A stretch of 64,000 bases of DNA, taken from the IMG/VR virus record IMGVR_UViG_3300032093_000002, positions 1 to 64,000 of that record; one strand, given 5' to 3'. Of this stretch, positions 8,753 through 18,543 are shown piece after piece. The DNA comes from a virus. How positions within the stretch are numbered: the first letter of the stretch is position 1; the number at the start of each line of letters is the position of its first letter. The position numbers and the translations under genes are program-made. A model generated the notes under the pieces. It saw only the letters and a list, made by a program, of their open reading frames with translations. It was not told the origin of the DNA and made no database searches.

Positions 8753-9660
8753 TAACTAGTAATTGATGTAAAATTCTTACTGAAATCAATATTATCACCT
8801 CTGTTCTGTCTAACCTCATATAATAATGCATTGAATTGGTCTCTAATTTCATACAAGTTATACTGTCTGTAAATGTTATTTTGACTATCATAGATGGTGT
8901 AGATTCCATCGTCGATAGATTTGGTTTGATTACCATAAAGTGCAATTGCAAGAGATGATATATCGTATTCGACCATTTCAATTTCAACAGTTACAGGATT
9001 GAAAAAGGTGTTTGTTATTATTATTCCTTGGTCAGGTTGTCCAATATACGGTGTTGCATTTGGTCTGTTTGTTGGTGATGAAGATGGTGATACCGTCAGG
9101 AATAACAAGTTAGAATTGTTATCAACGTATCTATATCTGATTGACTTTTGAGATGTATTAACCTCATTTGCAACCACCGCCTCACAGTAGAAACAAGAAG
9201 TTACAACTCTGAAGAAGTTTGGAATCTTCGAACCATCAGGATTAAGATATTCGATTCTGAATCCCACCAACCCTTGTGGAACAAATTTGTTAAGGAATTG
9301 TGGGTCAACGTTGTTTAAGTCAATCACAAGTCCTTTGACATTAGGTAATGCACTTAAAACACCACAATCTGTGATTATTGTTCTTATCTGAGCTGGTCTC
9401 AAATATAGAGTATAGATTCCCAAAGCATTGAACTGATTTGCAGGAAGAGTTAGATTATATAATCCTCCTATTACTTCAACCCCTGAGTTTCCTCCTGTTT
9501 CAGTGTTTTCGAAATATGGTCTCAATATTGTTTGAGCATCGAGTTTACTTAAAACGAAGTTATCTGTGGCGTCTCTTGTCGGGGTATAATTCATTATGAT
9601 TTCAACATCTTCTGGTGAAACATCTGAAGGTCTTATCGTGCCATATGAGCCAATTGCCAT
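8752..9660 (-). CDS. Virion structural protein of unknown fold, baseplate cluster
   Basis: 302 residues, not recognised. It is a mixed alpha/beta sequence without signal peptide or membrane segment; residues ~10-55 contain SDVSPEDVEIIMNY, a short helical start. A CFYC pair sits near residue 158. It is the first gene after a TATTTAT promoter and overlaps the gp7-like gene by one base (TAATG), so the two are probably made together and may interact. Position suggests a baseplate component such as a gp8-like wedge part, but nothing in the sequence proves that. Confidence 0.6.
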   Translation of the reverse strand: MAIGSYGTIRPSDVSPEDVEIIMNYTPTRDATDNFVLSKLDAQTILRPYFENTETGGNSGVEVIGGLYNLTLPANQFNALGIYTLYLRPAQIRTIITDCGVLSALPNVKGLVIDLNNVDPQFLNKFVPQGLVGFRIEYLNPDGSKIPNFFRVVTSCFYCEAVVANEVNTSQKSIRYRYVDNNSNLLFLTVSPSSSPTNRPNATPYIGQPDQGIIITNTFFNPVTVEIEMVEYDISSLAIALYGNQTKSIDDGIYTIYDSQNNIYRQYNLYEIRDQFNALLYEVRQNRGDNIDFSKNFTSITS

Positions 9661-9676
9661 ATAAAATTATTTTTCT

Positions 9677-9683
9677 ATAAATA
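9677..9683 (-). promoter_or_regulatory. Putative TATTTAT promoter of the gp7-like/SprB operon
   Basis: CTATTTATAG on the coding strand, 16 nt before the ATG at 9660, in the 25-nt gap. It would serve the genes from 9660 down to 3304. The downstream bases GAAAAATAAT also follow the motif before 42664. Confidence 0.55.
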
Positions 9684-9685
9684 GT

Positions 9686-10792
9686 TTATGTATCTTTTTT
9701 AATGACATTAAAAAAACCATAACCATAGTTTATCATGTCACCCAAGTTGTCCACCTCACCAAGTCTTTGGACCCTTTCGTAAGCACTGTTCTTCCCTCTC
9801 TCAACAAATACGTTTGTTTGAATCTGAGGTTGGTCCATTACTTTAAGCAAAGTTTCATTTTTTGTTATCGGCACCGCGGTTATGTTATATTCGGTTAAAC
9901 CAGATGATGGTTGATAGAAAATTGTAGTTCCATCTCCATAGTCAATATAGTTGGTGTCTTGGATAGTGTAAGCAGTAAAACCATTTCCAACATTAGTAAT
10001 TGAACCCCACAGCACCCCATTATTTATGATTGGTAAATTGATTCTTTGATTAATTGTTAAATTACCGTAAGGTTTCAATTCTGTGATTCTAGACCTACTT
10101 ACCCCTGACACCGTAAACGGAATTGTTATATATTTCGAACTCACTTGGTCTTGAACATTGTTTTCTGCATCACCTGAAAATATATAATCATATGAAACAG
10201 GGGTTCCAATCCAATTACCAAATGATGGTGCAAAGAAACATTCACCTTGTGGATTGAATATTGTTACTTTACTGTAAGGAACTGAAATTGTTTTAGTGAC
10301 AGTTGTTACACCCCAAGGGTTGATTTGTTCCAACGTGATTTTGTAATCTTTTGTAGTTCCAACTGGCGGAGTGGGATATGTATGGTTTATTGAATTGGGT
10401 GCATAATTTGTAATTGATTGTTTTGGTGAATTATCACCCCAATCGACTCTGTAGGCAGAGAGCTGCAAGAAATTTTGGAATTGGTCCGAAGTATTATAAA
10501 CATAATATGTCATTGGACTTCCAGTAGTTGCTGAGAACAAAAAATTCGCCACAACATCTTTCTGTAATACCGCTCCGTCAAAAGGACTATAATAGCCACA
10601 ATCAACCGCACTTTGTCTAAGTAATATCGGAACCGACACCTCCTTCAATAACGAGGACCCACCAGGTCCTGAACTCACAACCTTGGTCATTGCAGAATAT
10701 ACACCGACTGAAGTATTATTGTAATTTACAACAGCAATATCCCCTTTTACGGTCTCAGGTGAAATAATAACCTTATAGTAATCTTGACTCAT
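9686..10792 (-). CDS. PKD-like domain virion protein
   Basis: 368 residues. Around residues 105-170 the sequence VDWGDNSPKQSI followed by INHTYPTPPVGTTKDY matches the PKD/Ig-like pattern (W/x-D-x-GD-x-S ... x-H-x-Y ... G-x-Y-x-x-x-L). A second, weaker copy, IDYGDGTTIFYQ, is near residue 295. Such beta-sandwiches decorate phage tails and bind cell surfaces. ATGA junction with the upstream gene at 10789-10792 indicates translational coupling. It is the last gene of the transcript that starts at 18470. Exact role unknown. Confidence 0.65.
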   Translation of the reverse strand: MSQDYYKVIISPETVKGDIAVVNYNNTSVGVYSAMTKVVSSGPGGSSLLKEVSVPILLRQSAVDCGYYSPFDGAVLQKDVVANFLFSATTGSPMTYYVYNTSDQFQNFLQLSAYRVDWGDNSPKQSITNYAPNSINHTYPTPPVGTTKDYKITLEQINPWGVTTVTKTISVPYSKVTIFNPQGECFFAPSFGNWIGTPVSYDYIFSGDAENNVQDQVSSKYITIPFTVSGVSRSRITELKPYGNLTINQRINLPIINNGVLWGSITNVGNGFTAYTIQDTNYIDYGDGTTIFYQPSSGLTEYNITAVPITKNETLLKVMDQPQIQTNVFVERGKNSAYERVQRLGEVDNLGDMINYGYGFFNVIKKDT

Positions 10793-11721
10793 GGATTTAT
10801 ATATTCAAACCATTTTATGGGTATACTTGTTCCCAATCTTTGTCCAGCAGTATTATACACCTGATATGTTTGTGTTGGATAATCTATTTGAACTGTGTAA
10901 TAAAAATATTGTGTGTTGTCGAATGTATTTCTTTCTCCTACCGACATACATGACTGTGGTCCCAAGGTTCTATCAACATTAAATGGAGTTGGCCATTGTT
11001 GTTGACAAGGAGGAGTCGAACTTTGAGGGTCCCATCCTCTACCTGTCATCATTTTGGTAAATTGACCAGTTCCTGCGTTATAAAACTTGGCTGACATATA
11101 GAATGTTGATATGTTCAAAAATTCTCTTTTCTTTAACCAGTAGATAAAGAAACCCTCTTTGTCTCCGATGAAATCCAAAATAAACTTTGGTTTCTTTACT
11201 GAGACTGTGGCTCTTTGCATTCGAGTGTCCATCTTCAGACCTTGTTGGGTTGGTATGATGATTGTTAGGTAGTTTGTTTGTCTTTTTTCATCAGGAGTGT
11301 CATAAAGGTCCAACTTAAAAAACGAGTTCGTAAATGAGTTATTATAGTAGTATAAGTCTTGAGGTGTAAATCCTTCTCCTAAGTAGTTAATCTGCCAATT
11401 ATTCAAATCATTAATCGAACCACCTGAATAAAAATAAAATTCATAATTACATACAGTAGAGTCTGAACCTCCAACTATATTTGATTGAGTTACTTGGCCC
11501 GTCGTTGGATTGATAAAGATTGAGGGGCTGTTATGTGGGGCGTGACTAAATCTTGTTACCTCAAAGTCTCTACCATCACCAATAACCTCTTTAACTATTT
11601 GAGTTTCATATTCATCAATAGAGTCATCCAAACCCAAATAATCCCAAGTCATCTGAATCGGAATATTAATTTGTTTGGATATTCCCCCCTCTCTTAAAAT
11701 TTGAAATTTATTCACATCCAT
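10789..11721 (-). CDS. Virion structural protein, baseplate cluster, unknown fold
   Basis: 310 residues, beta-rich, not recognised. The N-terminus (FQILREGGISKQINIPIQMT) and the phrase IPTQQGLKMDTRMQRATV have no motif I can name. Its start lies within the last 14 nt of the upstream gene and its stop overlaps the next ATG (ATGA), so it belongs to a tightly coupled set of four baseplate genes. Likely a peripheral baseplate or fibre-connector part (by position only). Confidence 0.6.
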   Translation of the reverse strand: MDVNKFQILREGGISKQINIPIQMTWDYLGLDDSIDEYETQIVKEVIGDGRDFEVTRFSHAPHNSPSIFINPTTGQVTQSNIVGGSDSTVCNYEFYFYSGGSINDLNNWQINYLGEGFTPQDLYYYNNSFTNSFFKLDLYDTPDEKRQTNYLTIIIPTQQGLKMDTRMQRATVSVKKPKFILDFIGDKEGFFIYWLKKREFLNISTFYMSAKFYNAGTGQFTKMMTGRGWDPQSSTPPCQQQWPTPFNVDRTLGPQSCMSVGERNTFDNTQYFYYTVQIDYPTQTYQVYNTAGQRLGTSIPIKWFEYINP

Positions 11722-13402
11722 CTATCAAAGGTTTAATTGGTTCATCTACACCTAAAATAGATTCATTGTAATCTATTCCCTCAGGTATTAATCTAAATAC
11801 GGCAGATACAAAAGGGTAATGCGCCGTGTTAAAGAAAGGATAATCCACACCCCTGTTTGAACTATCTTTGAATCCATATGTGTATAGGTCTCTCCATCTG
11901 AATTCTCTGTCTTGGGTAGAATAAAAAGCCCAGCTTGGTATATTCTCAATCGCGTCGACATTTCCTGTTTCGATGTAATCTGAAAATATTCTTATGGTCA
12001 TAGGGATATGTGGCTCATAGTAAAAACCAGGTGAGTTCGTATTACTGTTATTTGTTGTTTGAAACACACTTTGATTGTATTTTATTTTTTGATAGTATTT
12101 TGATATGACCCTTTCGATTTGTTCATAATCATTCCACTCACAAAAATCACCATCAATAACATCTGCTCTTTTCAAGTCTAAATTATAAGTGAATGTCTTT
12201 GTTACACCACTTGTCAAAGTATATGCTGATGTTTGAATAGATGAGTTTGACTGTGTGTTATTCAAATCCCACCACGGATTAATATTTTTTGAAAGATTGA
12301 ATTCCCATCCCTGTTTTATTCCGACACCATTATTAGGCTGATTGAAATAACCTGAATAACCTTTATTTATCACAGTTAGATTAATCTCGTTTAACGGTCT
12401 ACCGTTGTTATCTTTTAGGGAAGCGAAATCCAAATCGTATGCGGACGTGAACGAATAAGCGTTACTACTTGTCTTCTGAGAAACCCTCGTGACTTTATTG
12501 GGAGTAATCGAACTGTATTCAAATTTTCTTTCTTCACCAAAAACATTTTTTTCAAAACCAGCTTTTGTTACAATGATATCGTCCAAATTTGTCACAACCT
12601 TTAGTTTTTTGATGTAGTATTTCGATTTAGTCTCATTAAGATTATCTGGATTGATAACTCTTTTAAAAGTTCCTCTAGTTCCGTTGTTGAAAGTAGAGCC
12701 AGTGTATCCAACATTTAAAACATTGAAGATATAAGGGTCAGATTCAACTAATCCGTTACCTAAAGAATATACTTGGAAAATCTTTTCATTCCTATATGTG
12801 AGTGATAGTTCGACATATTCATTAGGTAAAACTCCATGAGGAGCAATACATCTAAAACTTATTATGTTGTCACCATTTTGTTGTGAGTTAAATATTTCAA
12901 ATGGAATTCCGTCTCCTGCAACCCAATTGATTGGTGTGTTATTAGAATAATATGTTAATTGTTTATTATATTGGTTTTCGTAAGGATATGTTAGATAATA
13001 TGTCCAATTGTAGGTATAAGCACTTTTAGATTTATATGGAAAATGTTGGTCTTTAACATCGGGTCTGTAGAAATCAAACTCATAAAACTGAGGGAATCCT
13101 TTCCAAATTGTGCTGACCGTTGAAACCTCAGGGTTTACATAAAACAGATTATTTCTAAATGGAATGTATTCAGTTGTTCCTGTATAAGTGTTGGAATACA
13201 AATAACTAAGTTTGAATGTCGGTCTGAAGACTGTAGATTCCTGTCTCTCATCGTCATAAACCTGAGCTAAACTTATTGTTTGACTTCTATCATATTCAGT
13301 AATTTCTTGTTGTTTTTCTTGTAAGGTCAAGGTGATTTCCTGGTCAACAAAAGGAGCACTTTGGAAAGTCAGACTACTCGGTATAATTTTATAGTTATTC
13401 AT
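11708..13402 (-). CDS. Virion structural protein, baseplate cluster
   Basis: 564 residues from the ATG at 13402 (MNNYKIIPSSLTFQ). A longer frame from 13450 would overlap the previous gene by 56 nt, whereas the ATG gives an 8-nt overlap like its neighbours. The protein is rich in Tyr, Asn, Ser and Thr, typical of beta-structured tail proteins, with no enzyme motif or membrane segment. It sits between the 1684-aa membrane-segment protein and two smaller virion proteins. Function unknown; possibly a fibre connector. Confidence 0.6.
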   Translation of the reverse strand: MNNYKIIPSSLTFQSAPFVDQEITLTLQEKQQEITEYDRSQTISLAQVYDDERQESTVFRPTFKLSYLYSNTYTGTTEYIPFRNNLFYVNPEVSTVSTIWKGFPQFYEFDFYRPDVKDQHFPYKSKSAYTYNWTYYLTYPYENQYNKQLTYYSNNTPINWVAGDGIPFEIFNSQQNGDNIISFRCIAPHGVLPNEYVELSLTYRNEKIFQVYSLGNGLVESDPYIFNVLNVGYTGSTFNNGTRGTFKRVINPDNLNETKSKYYIKKLKVVTNLDDIIVTKAGFEKNVFGEERKFEYSSITPNKVTRVSQKTSSNAYSFTSAYDLDFASLKDNNGRPLNEINLTVINKGYSGYFNQPNNGVGIKQGWEFNLSKNINPWWDLNNTQSNSSIQTSAYTLTSGVTKTFTYNLDLKRADVIDGDFCEWNDYEQIERVISKYYQKIKYNQSVFQTTNNSNTNSPGFYYEPHIPMTIRIFSDYIETGNVDAIENIPSWAFYSTQDREFRWRDLYTYGFKDSSNRGVDYPFFNTAHYPFVSAVFRLIPEGIDYNESILGVDEPIKPLIDGCE

Positions 13403-16400
13403 CTGCACTATATTTTGTCTTAAATTTATCCAAAGCAGACGCACCTGCAACTAATCCAAAGTAAAACTGGTTTGGAGCACCAATCATAAAATTGTTTGTC
13501 CAAGTTCCAGCCGTTGCAGAATATTGTTGGTTTTGGTTAACAGCAAAAATATAACCTCTTTGATATATGTCACTTACGTTGTTGTATGAACCACTGAAAT
13601 AAGATGGTGCATTCGTAAATCTTCTACTCAAAGATTGATATTCGTAAGAGATAATACCATCTGATATGTTCGTTTTCCAATTATTTTTTTCAGTTCCAAA
13701 AATTGAATTACCGCCTTCTAAACCCCACTGATAAAAAGGAACTCTTTGTGATTTAATACCGAAAGGATATGTCAGTGCATTTGCGTTAGATGCTGGTCTG
13801 AAGTTAATAACCCCTGGTGAAATATAGTCTTTTATCTGTAAATCTGCAGTTGAGGATGAGAAGAATATTCCCATAACATTATTACCTGCGGTTTGTAAAA
13901 CTACAACAGCATTGTTCGGGTCATTTGCATCAAAAGGATAAAATTCTGTGCTGAAAGGAACTATTCCAATTTCACTATTAATTGACATCATTTGAACCAA
14001 GTCGGCATCCACCCTATTCTTAGGTTGAATAATTCCAACTGTCGATGACCTCGTGAATAAACTATTGATTGAGTTATCTCTCAATCCCAACATTTGTTGT
14101 AAGAAAGTCGCACTCGTGATTCTAGAAAGAACAAATAGGTTTACAATATCTGATGTGTCGGAGTAACTTGTAGGATTCAGATTTGACATCACATAAGCCT
14201 TTGCGGATGCCTCCATTATAATTTCTTGGTAAAACGAATCCTTCATACCCAAATTTATGATTGTTGTTGGAAATAAAAGATTTCTCGAATTAATTGAATA
14301 TTGTGGCCCTAATGTATTTGCGGGGGAACCTATAAATCTCGAAGATGTTGAACCACTTAAAAATGGACTACTTCTAAAATAAAAATTGTTTGTATCACTA
14401 TCAAAATAAGTTAACCTTGAAGGATACTTTGGTGCCAAAGGTTTATTGTTCAAATCAAAAAATACATCTATTTGGATTGGGAACATAAATAAAGAACCGT
14501 TTATCCAATTATTCGTAAATGATTGAGACAAAACCCCTCTACACAAACCATAGTTAAATCGGAATCTATATGCCCACTCATTAAAATTTCTAATATCTTT
14601 TCCAATATCCAAAAGTGGTCTTCGTAAGAACTGGTAACATCCGCTTACTACTGCATCAGTTTCAGTGCATCCTGTATTCACTTTAAATGTCGTTCCATTT
14701 CCCTCGTAACATTTGAGTGAAACTATTTGTGAACAAAGATTTAATGTATCTATAACGTTGGTGTAACTGTATTGTCCTACAATATCTGCGGTTGTTATGT
14801 CCGCACCTGTGCTGTAAGCATCCACTGAAATTGCACCTTCACCATACGCAGAGATTTGATAAATTGCAAAACCAATGTTTTGTTGTAACAAAGCGGGATT
14901 CAATGTCCAAGTTCCACCATCCAAGTTATCTGAAGAGGGTAATCTGTCGGTTCTCATCACATTTAGAGTGTTAGTGGAAATATTCATTGGATTACCTGTA
15001 AATGATGGTAAGAACACATTTGTGTAATAGGTTATTTCTACATCTTTGGGTCTCCTTCCAGATTCTTGAACATAAAAGAAAGCTGCACCAGAAATATCTT
15101 CAGCTGTATTATATTTTCCAACACGTTGTGAAGGTGTTGTTACAATAGATGAGTATGCACCATTATATGGGCTAGAAACGACTCCGTTTGAAAAATCTAA
15201 TGAACCAGATGGATTAGTTGTTCTATCCAAACTACTATAATATCCCACGTTGAAAGTTGTGAATGCTGACCACTGTTTTCCTATTTCAGTCGTGTTATTT
15301 ATACCACCCCTGAAGAAATGAGATGGGTAAAATATTTCAGATTGACCATTTTGTGTGAATGGTTGAACGCTCATTATATTGGAATTAAGTTTCTGGATTG
15401 GAATATTAAGTCTTGTTTCTGCGGTCAAGGTTAATGCATCAGGGTCATTGAAACCAAAAAGAACTCCTAAACCGTATTTGTTCACGTAGGTTGGTGAATA
15501 CGGGTCAACACCTCTTTGTAAGATTGTGATATACTGATTTCCATAATCTTGGAAAATTTGTGAATAAGGAATTTCGTTGGTGTAATATCCGTTGAGCCAA
15601 CCAGTGTTGATACAAATACCAAGAATTTTAATGTGTTTCTGATTATTTCCAATAATAACCGTCCCTGAATTTACAATTTGCGGTAAAGATTCATCTGGAG
15701 CTCCACCAAATAAGTTTATCGCTTGATTTATTGTTAGTGCAGTAATTACTTGATAATATTCGATATCCGCCGGATATGTATACCCCGTTATCTCGGAACC
15801 TCTATTTAATTGGTAGGTTGTTGTGAGGTTACTATAAGGGTTGTTAGGGTCACAATATCCCACATTATATGTTGATGGACCAGGATTAAGAGCCTGTCCA
15901 TAAATACCACTTGTTTGTGGTGTATTTCCTGTGAAATTAAAGTTAACGTCGGTTGTATCTAAGGGGTTAACAAAACTTAACAATGTGCCAGTTTCAAGTT
16001 TGTCTGACAAAAAGATTGTAAGTGTATTATCCAAGTGATTAACCAAATTATTTGGTGAATTAAATGTAACTTTGATACGATTAACACCATCAAAATATTT
16101 TTTTCTCGTGTTAAAAATATTAACTCTTTCACCTAAGGGGAGATAATTTGAGTAAGCGAAAAAATCAACAGGACAACCATCTATAAAAATACTACCATCA
16201 TCCCCTGAATCCATAACCTTGTATGAGTTTCTACTGAATGGGTCACCGTCATTTCCACCCGCAGCACTTGCGAATGCAAGTGCCACCGCATCTCTACTAT
16301 CCTCATCGAACGACTGAACATAAGGGCTTGCTAATAATTTTTCATAATATTGAATTGAATCTGAGAATCTTGAGAGTAATCCACTTTGACTTGATGTTAA

Positions 16401-18449
16401 TGATTGGTCTTGAGATATATCTTTTGGTTTACACTCGCAACCTTGGCAGTCTGGATATGTTAATACCGGTAGGGATATAACTTTTATTTTCTGACCTCGG
16501 AAAATTTGGTATATTTTATTTATAGCAAAAATAGATAATCCATATTTTATTGAAATTGCTAAGTTTTTCCCTGCAATTGCTAAAGTATCTTTTGCTTCTG
16601 TAGTTTTTTGACCTGCCAAAAATTTTAAAGCAGCACCAGCAATAGATGCAACTCCAGTTCCAACCAAGTTTGCACCAGCCGCAGTTAACTTACCAGCTTC
16701 AATATAAAGTTTAATACCTTTAATAACACCTTTTCCGAAAAGGTATAAATGATATCCAACTAAAGCCGCAAATAAACCAATAAGGATATTTTTCAAACCC
16801 AACAAAAGATTTAAAAAGAAGACTATAAAATGGAGTGCAATTAAAAGTGGGATTGAAACAATCTGAAGGAGTTGAAGTAAAAGTGAGACAATAAAAAATA
16901 AAAAGTCAAAGTTTTTGAACCCTTCGTTTACCGGAAATTTATTCACTGTGTCAGAACATGAATCATCATCAATTTCTTTGATTCCTATAAACCTTCCTCT
17001 ACCCCCATCTTTATATTGGTCTATCAAACCTGAAACTGTATAAACTCTATTATATTCGAATTGATAAAATGTGTCTTCACAGTTTATCATCTCATTAAGT
17101 TTTGTTGTTGCGTCCTGAACAGAAAACCCGTTAGTATAACCTGACCAATCTAGCCCAAAATAATAAGAACTTTTTAGTTGATTTCTTTGTTGTAAAGGAG
17201 GGTTAACATTAGGATTGTTTGGGTCAACCGCAGTGCTACTCCAACCATACTCTCTAACGTTTGGAACTAAAAAATACGGTCTTTTGACAGATTCACTTAG
17301 ACTATTTGATTGTTGCCATTTAATTTTAAATCTATATTTTCCCTTAGTGGGAATTCCAATCGTTGGGTCGTTTGATAGAATTTTTTCACCAAACTCGTTT
17401 GTGACTAAATAATCCAAATTCATTGGGAGTTCTACCAACCATACCCCATTTTCGTCTATTAAATTTCCACTTTGTTCCAATCTGTATTCTTCAAGAATTG
17501 GATTGCCGCTCAAGTCAGTATTAATTGTTTGTCTTACTGCAAGTATTTGACCAGGTCCTGCAACAAGTGAACATAGGTTACCGAAATTATCTCTCGGTTT
17601 ACCACCCCTTATTGTTATAGAACCTAATTTCAAATCGGGTCTTAACCTAAACTTGTCAGGTGTGGAATAAACCGAACCCATGAAAACAGAAGTAGGCTGT
17701 ATGTCAATGTTTGCATCATCCCTCAAATCAAAATCAAGTCGGTTGATTGCTATTTGACAAACATCAGGGTCACCCCATAAAGGACTAACTTCAATTGTTC
17801 TATTCAAATTTACAATTTGAGGAAGAGAATTCAAATCAGTTGAGCTTCTAAATCTATTTCCCGCCACTTGTGATTCCGTTGCCCTTCCAATTCTAATTAA
17901 ATCTTGTGGTGTCAATGAGAATTCACCCATGTCCGACAAATCAACGTCCATCACAAATTGTTGATTACCAACCGGAACTCCCATTATCATGTAGTCCCCA
18001 CTTTCGTTTGTTTTTGCGGTAAATTTGTAATACCTATCGTATAACTCAACAACCGTAGACGCGGTCAATGCATCAAGCCTACTTGGTAAAGTTCCTGTAG
18101 GATTGTGTCCGCTATGTGACCTTTCGTAAGGTAGGAGATTGTATCGATATCCATCTTCATTTTTGTCTTCAGGAGACTTATAAGGATATATACTTGAAAT
18201 GATAGGGTTCGATTGGTCTACCTCAGTGATAGGAACAAAAACCGAGACCCTTGCGTTGGGTAATCCAAATCCGTTATTAGCAGTAACTCTTCCTACAACC
18301 ACACCGTAATCAGCACAAGCTCTTATATAAACATCCGTTTGTTGTATTGTCAAAGACAGAATTTCTAAAAATTCAAAGTCTTGGTCGAGTTGAACATTAA
18401 TTGTTTTGTTTACACCTAATTCGGTTCTTATTCTATAGGATTGACCCAT
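13395..18449 (-). CDS. Giant baseplate-cluster protein with CarboxypepD-reg-like domain and hydrophobic helices
   Basis: 1684 residues from the ATG at 18449; the in-frame TTG just before it is less likely. Residues ~50-170 carry a transthyretin-like pattern (VVVGRVTANNGFGLPNARVS ... GDYMIMGVPVGN), the carboxypeptidase regulatory-like fold common in Bacteroidetes outer-surface proteins. Residues ~510-580 are strongly hydrophobic (FLFFIVSLLLQLLQIVSIPL and onward), enough for two or three membrane helices, followed by an Ala/Gly-rich amphipathic stretch to ~650 and a C-x2-C-x-C cluster near 669. The remaining ~1000 residues are beta-rich and Asn/Ser/Tyr-rich. It directly follows gp6 and has its own TATTTAT promoter. 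A membrane-active role in infection is possible but inferred. Family not recognised. Confidence 0.65.
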   Translation of the reverse strand: MGQSYRIRTELGVNKTINVQLDQDFEFLEILSLTIQQTDVYIRACADYGVVVGRVTANNGFGLPNARVSVFVPITEVDQSNPIISSIYPYKSPEDKNEDGYRYNLLPYERSHSGHNPTGTLPSRLDALTASTVVELYDRYYKFTAKTNESGDYMIMGVPVGNQQFVMDVDLSDMGEFSLTPQDLIRIGRATESQVAGNRFRSSTDLNSLPQIVNLNRTIEVSPLWGDPDVCQIAINRLDFDLRDDANIDIQPTSVFMGSVYSTPDKFRLRPDLKLGSITIRGGKPRDNFGNLCSLVAGPGQILAVRQTINTDLSGNPILEEYRLEQSGNLIDENGVWLVELPMNLDYLVTNEFGEKILSNDPTIGIPTKGKYRFKIKWQQSNSLSESVKRPYFLVPNVREYGWSSTAVDPNNPNVNPPLQQRNQLKSSYYFGLDWSGYTNGFSVQDATTKLNEMINCEDTFYQFEYNRVYTVSGLIDQYKDGGRGRFIGIKEIDDDSCSDTVNKFPVNEGFKNFDFLFFIVSLLLQLLQIVSIPLLIALHFIVFFLNLLLGLKNILIGLFAALVGYHLYLFGKGVIKGIKLYIEAGKLTAAGANLVGTGVASIAGAALKFLAGQKTTEAKDTLAIAGKNLAISIKYGLSIFAINKIYQIFRGQKIKVISLPVLTYPDCQGCECKPKDISQDQSLTSSQSGLLSRFSDSIQYYEKLLASPYVQSFDEDSRDAVALAFASAAGGNDGDPFSRNSYKVMDSGDDGSIFIDGCPVDFFAYSNYLPLGERVNIFNTRKKYFDGVNRIKVTFNSPNNLVNHLDNTLTIFLSDKLETGTLLSFVNPLDTTDVNFNFTGNTPQTSGIYGQALNPGPSTYNVGYCDPNNPYSNLTTTYQLNRGSEITGYTYPADIEYYQVITALTINQAINLFGGAPDESLPQIVNSGTVIIGNNQKHIKILGICINTGWLNGYYTNEIPYSQIFQDYGNQYITILQRGVDPYSPTYVNKYGLGVLFGFNDPDALTLTAETRLNIPIQKLNSNIMSVQPFTQNGQSEIFYPSHFFRGGINNTTEIGKQWSAFTTFNVGYYSSLDRTTNPSGSLDFSNGVVSSPYNGAYSSIVTTPSQRVGKYNTAEDISGAAFFYVQESGRRPKDVEITYYTNVFLPSFTGNPMNISTNTLNVMRTDRLPSSDNLDGGTWTLNPALLQQNIGFAIYQISAYGEGAISVDAYSTGADITTADIVGQYSYTNVIDTLNLCSQIVSLKCYEGNGTTFKVNTGCTETDAVVSGCYQFLRRPLLDIGKDIRNFNEWAYRFRFNYGLCRGVLSQSFTNNWINGSLFMFPIQIDVFFDLNNKPLAPKYPSRLTYFDSDTNNFYFRSSPFLSGSTSSRFIGSPANTLGPQYSINSRNLLFPTTIINLGMKDSFYQEIIMEASAKAYVMSNLNPTSYSDTSDIVNLFVLSRITSATFLQQMLGLRDNSINSLFTRSSTVGIIQPKNRVDADLVQMMSINSEIGIVPFSTEFYPFDANDPNNAVVVLQTAGNNVMGIFFSSSTADLQIKDYISPGVINFRPASNANALTYPFGIKSQRVPFYQWGLEGGNSIFGTEKNNWKTNISDGIISYEYQSLSRRFTNAPSYFSGSYNNVSDIYQRGYIFAVNQNQQYSATAGTWTNNFMIGAPNQFYFGLVAGASALDKFKTKYSADE

Positions 18450-18463
18450 CAACTAGTTTTTCA

Positions 18464-18470
18464 ATAAATA
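18464..18470 (-). promoter_or_regulatory. Putative TATTTAT promoter of the 18449-9686 operon
   Basis: CTATTTATTGAAAAA on the coding strand, 14 nt before the ATG at 18449, in the 94-nt gap after gp6. It would drive four overlapping genes. Confidence 0.55.
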
Positions 18471-18543
18471 GTTTAACTGTAATTTTCAAAGACGAAATCA
18501 CACACCACTTAAAAATAAGTGAATTGATTACGAAATAAACTAA

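Noticed and set aside
13403-13450. Longer N-terminus (MQVRLLWINLRQNIVQ) for the 564-aa gene
   Set aside because: It would overlap the upstream gene by 56 nt; the ATG at 13402 gives the short overlap seen at the other junctions.
18496-18520. Terminator between gp6 and the 1684-aa gene (CACTT/AAGTG hairpin)
   Set aside because: The stem is only five pairs, AT-rich, and has no U-run after it.
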